From the NCBI GenBank assembly GCA_030562195.1, contig JAUJPP010000002.1:1-64000 (forward strand): DNA of 64,000 nucleotides, written 5' to 3'. This document shows positions 43,484-64,000 of this stretch, piece after piece. The number at the start of each line of letters is the position of its first letter. Position 1 is the stretch's first letter. This DNA comes from Nipponacmea schrenckii (lineage: Eukaryota > Mollusca > Gastropoda > Lottiidae). The position numbers and the translations under genes are program-made. The notes under the pieces were generated by a model. That model did not search any database. It had not been told where the DNA came from and saw only the letters and a program-made list of their open reading frames with translations.

Positions 43484-43850
43484 TTTTTATATGCCCACAT
43501 TATAATGTGGTTGTATATTGTTGTTGCCCCTGTCTGTCCGTCCACAATTGGCTTGCGAACGCGATAGAGACTACAACTTTCATCTGATTTGAATGAAATT
43601 TGCCGTGATCATTTATATTGACGAGATATCAGACATTAGTGTGACATTGAGGATTTTTATATGAATGGTTTTTCAGTCATTCCTCCCGACTTAATCAAAA
43701 CAGATCAAACTTGGCTCCTGATTGCAATGGAGACTATAGTTTTTTTCGGCCCAAAAGATGATCTTGAAGTTTCAACCTGTGTTAAAACAGAAATATACAT
43801 GTACTTTGATTTGGGCGTATCTTGCTAGGCAAGCCACTTGTTCATGCATT
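43484..43850 (-). mobile_element. Dispersed element (gggcataactc family), inverted shorter copy
   Basis: It begins 'atatgcccacattataatg' and 'gtctgtccgtccacaattgg', and ends 'gggcgtatcttgctagg' and 'caagccacttgttcatg'. These are the reverse complements of the two ends of the copy at 30278-30925. The interior is shorter, so this is a deletion derivative. Confidence 0.75.
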
Positions 43851-46709
43851 TTAAGACTTTTAAAAATTATTTTTATATACTTTATTAATATATGCCAGTT
43901 GTCAATTTTTCAATGCTTACTTATTCATACTGGTTTGTCACAATTTAGAAAGAGATATATGTGCTAAAGGTTAACATTTAGTCTACTTTTGAATATTGTT
44001 TGTATATTTGTGCATTGAAAGATAAAGATAATTTGAGGATTTTTATCAGTCAATAAACTAATCTAATAAATCTACCGACAGATAAAAAAAAAACTTTTAT
44101 CAAAATATCTGTTGTAATCAAACATGTAAATTATCAGACTGGTTTCAAATAGTTTTTATTCTTTCCTTGAAATTGAATCTTGTGAGACCAGTTGAAAGTT
44201 TGTCATAGAAATGACATTGAGAAGTTCTTCATTTGACAGGCAGTATTTCAGTGTGAACAAAAGAAAAGATTTCAGTATAATAATTTGATTTTGCAGCAAC
44301 CTTGACCCTTCATGCATTGTAGATTTTTATTTGAAAGCTTTTCTTTGTCTGTTTTGTATTTATGCAACTTATTATTGAATCCTTATCAACAATTATTTAA
44401 CCTATTTATTGGTCTTCTTTCTTCTTTTCTATTGCCAAAAAAATGATCCTCAAAAATGTATATCTATTAATCTGTACAAATTGTGTGATGATGTAAATTA
44501 GATTTTCAAGATAAAAATATTTATTTATTATGAACGGAGAAAATATCCCTTGTTTTATAAATGTATTATTTGCTTATTATATCATAATATCTGTTATTAA
44601 ATGTTGAAATTTTGTGAAATAGAGAATATTATATCTAATGGTCTTATTAATTATTCATCCATCTCATGTGTGATAAATAAAAAAATTTGATCCTTAAGGC
44701 TTTTTTTTTAGGAAAATAGGTTCAAAAGTATGTTTTTGTGCTTTAAAACCCATTTTTTTACTGTAAATATACCAAGCATGTTGTGGCCTCATATTTTCAT
44801 GGATTTGTCTTAAACCTATTCATGGGTCACTTATTTGTGGATTTCTTTCTTTACAAATTTTCAAAGTATATCAGAACTCCAGAATTTTATTGTTTTCTAT
44901 TCGATCCTATTTGACTTGAATAATGTAGTTTTCATAACTATTCATATCGAAACCTTGTCTTGGTTAAGTGTTAAATGCTTATATGGATGAACTTTTGGAT
45001 TGGCTAATCTACGACAGGGAAATTGAACACTCAAGAATATGATGATTTCATGTTATCAACAACAGTCAATTAAAATAAAAACTTTTTATTTTATTTGTAA
45101 TATTGACAATCATTATAATAACAAGATTTGCAAGTCTTTTCACATTTGCATGGTAAATGCCCTATTCACACATTCATGGATTTGACGCATGTTTTTCTAT
45201 ATGAATACTTTCTGAAGGTGCATGTATATCTGTGATAAACCTTGAAAAATTTTGAACATATATACATATTGACCACAAATTAAACAACAGTACTATAGCT
45301 TTTAAAAATTTTATAGTTTTGATCTGTATAAATCCATAAATCCAGAACCAAAGTCTTATGAACTATCAAACAGTTCTTCTTTGAGAATTAGACTCTACGT
45401 TTTACCATAACATTATACACTTGGTAGATATGCCAAAATCTGTATTCACACTGGTGTGCCAACAGAATTTAATTTGTAGTGTAATTGGTGAGGTTATTCC
45501 TGAATGTGTGACCTAGGCATAAAATATAAATGTCAAAATATTTTGCTTTCCAGACTTGTCAATTTCATCTTTATCAGTATATATCAGTTAAATTGCAGGC
45601 AATCATATACATGTATTAGAAAGTTAATTCTTAAAAAGTTCCTTCTATCAACAAATAAAGCAAAAATTTAAACAAATTTATCTTCTTGGAATAAATAAAG
45701 GAATGTGCTATCACTTTCAACAATATTAATTGCTTTATTTAGAGAAATGAATTCAGAGCACTATCCTTAGAGTCTGCATCCTCAAAGCACAATAAAATTA
45801 AATCCTTAAACGATCTCTAGGGTTTACATTTGGTATGAAATTCATAGTATTATCCTTTGAATTGCCCAATACATGTATACCAATGACCGGACAAGTGGCA
45901 AATTCTTTTATAAGCTTTGTGCATTAAAATATTCAATGACATACAATTTGATTCAACAGAGGTAATTTAGCCTCTGTATGTGTATAACAGGCACTCGTAG
46001 CTTCCTTTCACAAACTCACATTCCCCAAAAACCTGAAATAATGTTGGATAATTACCTGAAAACATGTCACGATGATACTCTCATAATTATATCAAAACGA
46101 CAGTGAAATTATAACCTGTTAATAAGTGGCAGTGGGTGTTAATTTAAGAGTATATTTTGACCTCCATATCATATTTGTATTGAAGAGTAAAAATAAAGCA
46201 GATGATGACAGATTCTTGAGTATCACATTATTTTTCAATAATTCATAAAACAAAGATTACATCTCTTCTTTACAGACAAAACTGACAATAAAAGCATTAA
46301 TTTTCAATATCTTGTTAAATGTAGTATTAAAAAAGGATTAAGTAATACAACTTAATTTCCTGGAATTTCCAGGAATCAGATTTTGGGAAATAGGAAACTT
46401 CAAAGTGCCAAATAACATACAAAGGCTAGAATGAACATAAATTTTGAGCAATAAAGATTCTCACATACCAGGAAATAGAGGATAAACCTGGAATAAAATA
46501 TATATAATAATATCAAGTAGCCTATTTTGAAATATTTAGGAATAAATTAACATCTATGCATAAAATGTTTGAATCAAGGTGGAATTTTAATTGACATTTA
46601 TTAAAAATATTATTAATATCTGCAGTGAAGCATGAAAATACCTATATAATTTTAGTTGCAGATACAATAGTTCAATATGATCAATGATTAAAGAGATGAT
46701 CCTTCTTAA

Positions 46710-46891
46710 AGGGATACTGCGTCTTATGAAAATGAAATTTTAGTTCTCAAGAATGGTCAAAATGATTATAATATATTCATCAGTGAACTTACCTGGTGTC
46801 ATAAAGCAACAGAATCCCTTAAAATCGTGAACAGAGCGATCAGAGCTCTTATTGACCAAATTTAATGTTCATTCTAAGACCTATTATCCCT
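46710..46891. mobile_element. TTAA-flanked MITE, 182 bp
   Basis: TTAA at 46706-46709 and 46892-46895 flank inverted termini: AGGGATACTGCGTCTTA on the left and the reverse complement of AGGGATAATAGGTCTTA on the right (3 mismatches in 17). It shares interior blocks with 3034-3260 and terminal bases with 58038-58666. Confidence 0.75.
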
Positions 46892-47617
46892 TTAATCCGT
46901 GACCAAAATTTGTGACCCACTGGCATCATGATGATAAATTTTCTATCAGATTACATAAGTTGAGACATAATACCAATCAATAACAGCTTCCAACAGAACA
47001 GGAAAATGCAAAGCTTTGCGTATCAGCTCTTTACATAATACTTTTTGTTGCTACAGTTTGCATGGAGTGTGCGGAATCGGCTTTCAGATTTTCTGAATGC
47101 CATCTTTTAGACAATTTCTCATTTAAGATACTAAACAAGTTTGATTTAAACTTAACAGGAAAGCTTGAGCAAAAACATTAATTAATTAATAGATGTAAAC
47201 AATAAATAAGTAAACATTATATTATTAGAAATAAAAGAAATGAAGACAGTGTTCCATATTACATGGACGGAAAATATACAATAATAATAATAGATGGAAT
47301 ATAAGATAATAACAGATAAATATAATATATATATATTTTAAGTATATTAGTATTTTGTATTTATTATGTATATAATACAGAACAACCATTTATACAATAG
47401 ACATCAAGTACCGATGAAAAATAAGTTATGAATGTTTTTCACACAAATGCAGTAAAATTCAACCTTAGTAGTGAGTTTTATATTATAATGTAGATTTTAA
47501 TATGTCATATCAGCATTTTAACATTTAACATTTTAGTTCTTCATATAAACCATTGTGAAGAACTAAAGGCATTGTATCAAACCATAAAAGTTTGTGCCTG
47601 TTGATTTTATTTACCTC

Positions 47618-47700
47618 AAGGACAAGGACAAGGACCAGCTGGTAGAAAGGATCCTAAATTGTGAAATTGTAAAATATAGTTACATTAACCTTATTGCATA
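47618..47700 (+). repeat. Dispersed repeat, copy B
   Basis: It shares 'aaggaccagctggtagaa', ggatcc and 'ttgtaaaat' with 13248-13345, but lacks about 30 bp between the last two blocks. Confidence 0.55.
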
Positions 47701-47882
47701 ACAAAGTTAACTTTTTCATCAGAAACGTCTTGACTGATAAATCTGTTACTTCTTCCATATAACATAAGATTAAATCAATAAGTAAAATCATATAAATGCC
47801 ATAGTGTTCTTCCTTCCTTGAGTGGCATTTACTAATTATATTTAGTATAATGAAACATTTCTGAAACATCAAAAGCTATTAA

Positions 47883-48229
47883 AGGAATACTATCTGTTAG
47901 ACTGGACATGAAATTTCTCAAACTCGGTCATTTGGTCCATAAGGGTATATATTCATCAGTTAGACTTACCAGGTGTCATGACTAAAGAATATAATCTTTA
48001 TATAATATGATTTATCCATTAAACTAAGTTATTATTGCATATTGCATCTAATCATGTTTAAAAATTACTTAGTTTAATGGATTATTATTTAGTTTTATGG
48101 ATTTGTTGCATTTTGGAGTGATTATTTCATAAAGTTTTGACACCTGTTAAATCCATTGATGAACACAAGACTCATTTTGGCCAAGTTTAAAAATTCAATT
48201 GTTTGGTCATCCTCAGTGGTAGTGTACCT
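47883..48229. mobile_element. Palindromic TTAA-flanked MITE, 347 bp
   Basis: TTAA flanks lie at 47879-47882 and 48230-48233. The two halves are imperfect inverted copies: 'caggtgtca' on the left pairs with 'tgacacctg' on the right, and the centre forms a palindrome with 'atccattaaactaagt' and its complement. The internal blocks recur at 54603-54850. It ends 83 bp before the RAB37 stop codon and is probably inside the RAB37 3' UTR. Confidence 0.65.
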
Positions 48230-48315
48230 TTAATAAAGTAATTATGTCCAGTTATTAATAGGTTAACATAAGATGGAAGAATTAATCATTGAATATAAAG
48301 AACCCTGAGCAAATG

Positions 48316-59833
<11,518 letters not shown>

Positions 59834-60663
59834 GTTTTATATTGGTGTCAGGCACAATAACATAAGGCACGCCGTGTTGAAGTAGATTATATTAACTGCC
59901 AAACTCGAAACAGTTACATTTCCCTTTATTACACGATATTTTAGGTTCAATCATCCCATTCGTTTCAACGCTTCTCTTTTTGTTGACAAAAATTGAGATT
60001 ATTCCAAATCTGTCAGTGTCGAGTTCCGGTTATATTTTCAATGGATTTACCTCCCTTGACTGCCTTTGATATGGAGGGGTAATTTTGTCACAGAATATAA
60101 TGACAAAATTGACAAAAATCAAAGGTGCTCGTCAAGATCTGACCATCTTACTCATAGTCATATAGACTTACGAGACACAATAAATGCTTATATAGACCTA
60201 TTTGTCTGTCTCTCCCTGAAACGATTCTCGAACGTTATCACCGACTAAACAGAGTTTCTCTAATTACTCATTACTGGCCCTAGTTTGATATTTGAAATTG
60301 TTAATATCTTTATGTTACTCCTACAGTTCAAATGACAGATCAATCAAGTATGCCTATCCTATCACCGTATAGGCTTAGGCCTACATTAAATTTACCCCAA
60401 GAGACGTTAAAAAAAAAAAAACATTTCTACAAAAATAAAAAATCGTATAGGGCCTATCGACTTTAAAATATCTAGAAGAACGTTTTAAGAAAAATGAAGA
60501 TTTATATGGAATTAAAAAATAATCCTGACACCAGACAATAAAACGATGTGGTGATTTCTCATACGGTTCTTGTATTCAAATCATAAATAAGTAGATGTAC
60601 AAGTGATCGTTCGCTTCCAACAGATGTGGATATCGCAAACTAAAAAAATAGCCCATAGAAAAA

Positions 60664-60903
60664 ACTATGGTTCTTAAGTAGGCTACAAATAACACATACG
60701 AAACTATTGCTCTCATGTACAAATAACACATACGAAACTATGGTTCTTATGTAGCCTACAAATAACATAAACTATTGCTCCTATGTACAAATAACATATA
60801 CGAAACTATTATTCTTATGTACAAAAAACATATACGAAACTATTGTTCTTATGTACAGATAGCATACTGATACGAAGCGATTGTTCTTATGTACAAATAA
60901 CTT
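60664..60903. repeat. About 34-bp minisatellite, 6-7 degenerate copies
   Basis: Units contain 'tacgaaactattgttctta' and 'tgtacaaataaca'. Starts of 'tacgaaac' fall at 60698, 60731, 60799, 60833 and 60871, with a degenerate unit between the second and third. Unit length varies from 33 to 38 bp. Confidence 0.85.
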
Positions 60904-61640
60904 TGTTGAAATAATATTATTGCTAGTTTTAAAATTAGAGGTAGAAATTTAATGGACGGTGAACCTAATTCAAGTTAAATGTAATAATATTGAAATTATT
61001 GAGGATACAAACTTAATAGCCATTATATGAAATTCTATACAATTACAATACATTTTGTCTCTCTTTATTACACTTCATCCCCGGAATTACTTGTCAACAG
61101 ACATCATAATCGCTGGAATATTCACATCATATTGTTTTATCGTGACATGACCATGTATTATTAATCATAATATATTATATTTCCGAAAATATTTTGTATG
61201 GATAGACTTTAATTAGCAAATGGTGACCAATGCCTTTGACTGACTTCTTATAAGGTTATCACTCATTAGTTTGCTTTAATAAAAATATGAAAGAAGATAT
61301 CTAAGAAGATAGGACTGGTGTCAACTTATTAATAATATTATACTGCTTTGCAAGATTTCAATTATAGACATAGCGGTATGACATCGGCGACAGGCTCAGT
61401 GGGGCAATTAATCCAGAGGAGCAATCTATTTTCTAAAATTATTATCGATCTGAAGTCTCCAATCGACATTTTGAAATTCTTGTACATGTATTAATATTTA
61501 TGACAATAGTAACGTTCAATTAGTGACCTTGAGTGTTAGGGAAAATTTATTGCTCATGCAAATTTATAAATTCCCGTACATTTCCGCCCTCTTGATGCGA
61601 ATGAATATACGTCATCATTCCATATAAGTTATATGTTCGA

Positions 61641-61820
61641 TTATGCTAGGTTTGAAAATACAAGGCTTGATTATGCTAGGTTTGAAAATACAAGGCTTGA
61701 TTATGCTAGGTTTTAAAATACAAGGCTTGATTATGCTAGGTTTGAAAATACAAGGCTTGGTTATGCTAGGTTTTTAAATACAAAGCTTGATTATGCTAGG
61801 TTTGAAAATACAAGGTTTGA
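61641..61820. repeat. 30-bp minisatellite, 6 near-identical copies
   Basis: 'ttatgctagg' begins at 61641, 61671, 61701, 61731, 61761 and 61791, an exact 30-bp period. Each unit continues 'tttgaaaatacaaggcttga'. Copies differ by one to three bases, so the array is young. Confidence 0.95.
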
Positions 61821-64000
61821 TAATGCAAAGTGTATATAATGTAAAGTGTAAAATGCAAAGCGTTAAATGTTACATATATTCTTGTTGCATTTCATTTGGT
61901 TTTGTATATTTATACATTTATATTTCACAAATCGACAATTGTACTTTGCAGCATTGACAAATGATTTTTTTAAGGACGACATAGGTATTTTAAAGCTGCA
62001 ACACCAGTGAGAACTTTGTCAACGTTATACCTCCACAATTTTCCAGTTAAAAATTTGCAATTAGATTCACATACTGATACAGTATTGTAAAGTTAGTAAC
62101 CTACATGTTGCATTGCCCAATTTTTCTTCAAAGGGAATGAAAGTCTTGTTATATACGATTGTAAATTAGATACATTAGGTTAACTTGTTCATAAAATCAT
62201 TACCCCGTACTGAGATAAAAGCCAATCTTTAAGACTAATCTGGTAAATAAATTGCGTGCAATATTCAACTTGTAGCAGTGTCCAATTTAAGAAAATGTCT
62301 ACGTAAAAAAATATTTTGTTCTAGCTAACGTATTATTTAACCTCTAACAAATTAAAATAGTCCACAGTATTATTCATCAATTCTATAATACAATAACATT
62401 TGTCATGCAAAACGACAAAAAAGTAATTTAACATGGGATCATAAAACAAAATCATTCTAAATCAATAACAGAAACCTCTTTAAACTAACATCACGTCAAC
62501 ACAATTCACAAGACATAAAACTTCACAAGTTTAGTATCTGTAATAAACTGAGAATCAGAATGCAATGAAAGAATAATAATAAAGTCTTTAATTTACGAGG
62601 TTCAAATTTAGGCCCAATACACAAGGACATGGTTATGACTAACATACAGCCAATGGAGGAAATACAATGGATGAATAAAAAACCTACACAAATATACAAT
62701 GTACAATTTGTTATATTCACATGTGCAGGCGTATTAGAAAGACAGATCTACGTTACTGTGATCAAGTACATGACAAAAAAGAAAGATGTGCATAAGATGA
62801 ACTGGGATCAAAATACATATAATTCATATAGATAAATATGCGAAAAGGTCAGTTCAAGTGCCGTGATTAAGCTACCCAAATCTACTGCATATATGATGTT
62901 ACTATGGAGGAGGAGGAGGGATTCATCCAGCTATTAGAATGTTTAATCCACGAACATAAACAAAAATGATTTTCAAATTAATTTGAATTAAAATTTCAGG
63001 CCAAATATAATAATTAGTGAAACAATATGTGGTATATACAGAAAATGAAAAAGAACACTGAAAAAATACGAAAGCGAAGTAGGCTGGATAGTAGAATAAG
63101 TCATTAGTTACGAAATGAATACCTATATGACACAGAATTGATCTTATAATTCTGTTATGGGTGTCGACTTAAATGTGAGTTGCAACTAGCATAGGCCTTA
63201 GAAGAATATGAAAAATCTAACATACAATATACAAATATGGTAAAAAAAAATATTCTTAATGGCCTGGAAACCCCGACCACATGTCGAGTTGACAAACCAA
63301 GTAGAAAAGAAAGTTTGTTGTGTAAGTTTAGCAGCAATGGTGGATTTGGTACCAGACAGGATATGCTTACTCTTCTAGACACCTTATACTAGCATCACTT
63401 TCCATAATGTCATCTTTAATTATAGATCATAATATACAGTATCTTTGAGTTACTGAGTATCCGATATCTGAGTATTCCGACCATCTGAGTAATCCCACAT
63501 CTTTTTCAGGTCCCAATTGATTTCCTTATGGATCTTTCTTACTCTTGATAATTAGCTGAAGACGAAGTTTTGCCAATATGTTGTTTTTGATATAGGTTTT
63601 CGTAATGTATATTAACATCAAGAAGCACACCGTGCGTTGAGTTGATGTTGTACCATTCGCCTTTCTGTTTCAATGGAGTTCAAACTCAATTTGGAACAGC
63701 TTAAGCTTGTGTTTTGAATACCATATTTCGTTTCGTTCTGAAAAGCGCCTATAAATTAAATTTATCTTTAATAATGTTTCTGAGGTTCTCAACTTTCACT
63801 GTCGTAGTAAAACAATAAGCCTATGATCTCTTTCAGAGAAAATATATGGATTTTAGAAATAGAATTATAACTACTCCTACACAATGTGGAAACTGATCTA
63901 AAATAATGGAAGTGACTGATAACATATCTTAATAATTAATTCATTTACACTATGTCGTTTATCACTAGATTTTACCACTGATATTCACATCCTGTTTCAA

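Larger units (their letters stand above)
41080..48315. other. Gene-free stretch: RSPRY1 3' flank and RAB37 3' flank
   Basis: About 7.2 kb without a supported gene. It is strongly AT-rich with scattered short spurious frames. It contains four MITE-like or dispersed elements (42379-42849, 43484-43850, 46710-46891, 47883-48229), a TA-rich tract near 47320, and a copy of the 'ggaccagctggtagaa' repeat at 47630. RSPRY1 and RAB37 converge here, so long 3' UTRs probably occupy part of it. Confidence 0.5.
59834..64000. other. RAB37 5' flank and gene-free right end
   Basis: No gene was recognised. The 60-bp stretch just upstream of the RAB37 ATG and the CpG-containing sequence to about 60010 are the likely promoter. 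Two minisatellites lie at 60664-60903 and 61641-61820. The segment 62000-64000 is AT-rich and non-coding in appearance. It could be an intron or UTR of a gene beyond the window, but nothing shows this. Confidence 0.45.

Noticed and set aside
62523..63382. Short opposing open frames at the right end
   Set aside because: No family resemblance, AT-rich background and no splice-linked partners.

Overview
This is a 64-kb piece of an AT-rich, intron-rich animal nuclear genome. The proteins are bilaterian orthologues. The compact introns, the numerous dispersed repeats with a 'gggcataactc' core and the recurrent TAGGCCTA palindrome suggest a lophotrochozoan, probably a mollusc. The repeat-based part of that assignment is inference. 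Seven protein-coding genes can be read exon by exon, and every spliced reading frame closes without a frameshift.

Layout from left to right: a 33-bp minisatellite; TFIP11 (+, 16 coding exons), a G-patch spliceosome-disassembly factor; RAB21 (-, 6 exons), tail-to-tail with TFIP11; TBC1D15/17 (+, 15 exons), a Rab GAP that starts 450 bp head-to-head from RAB21 and is followed by a 38-bp minisatellite; an intronless polypeptide GalNAc-transferase-like gene (+); a DESI1-type PPPDE peptidase with a C-terminal helical, PUL/ARM-like extension (-, 11 exons); an intronless RSPRY1 RING/SPRY E3 ligase (+), head-to-head with the DESI1-like gene; a repeat-rich gene-free stretch of about 7 kb; RAB37 (-, 8 exon slots, one of them duplicated); and about 4 kb of gene-free sequence with two more minisatellites.

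The most interesting signals are these. (1) RAB37 carries two tandem 67-bp versions of the switch-II exon. They differ at 16 nucleotides but only two amino acids, and must be mutually exclusive because including both creates an early stop. (2) RAB21 and TBC1D15 are neighbours, as they are in human, and here share a short divergent promoter with a perfect CRE palindrome. (3) The DESI1-like protein is a fusion of a deSUMOylase domain with a PUL/ARM-like domain. (4) A decayed partial copy of RAB21 exon 1 lies inside its own first intron. (5) Several TTAA-flanked MITE-like elements and a nested repeat with a 631-bp higher-order period are present.

Functionally, three genes concern Rab-controlled membrane traffic (RAB21, TBC1D15, RAB37), two concern ubiquitin/SUMO-type regulation (DESI1-like, RSPRY1), one concerns splicing (TFIP11) and one Golgi O-glycosylation. 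Apart from the RAB21-TBC1D15 pair, nothing in the sequence shows that they work as a unit.
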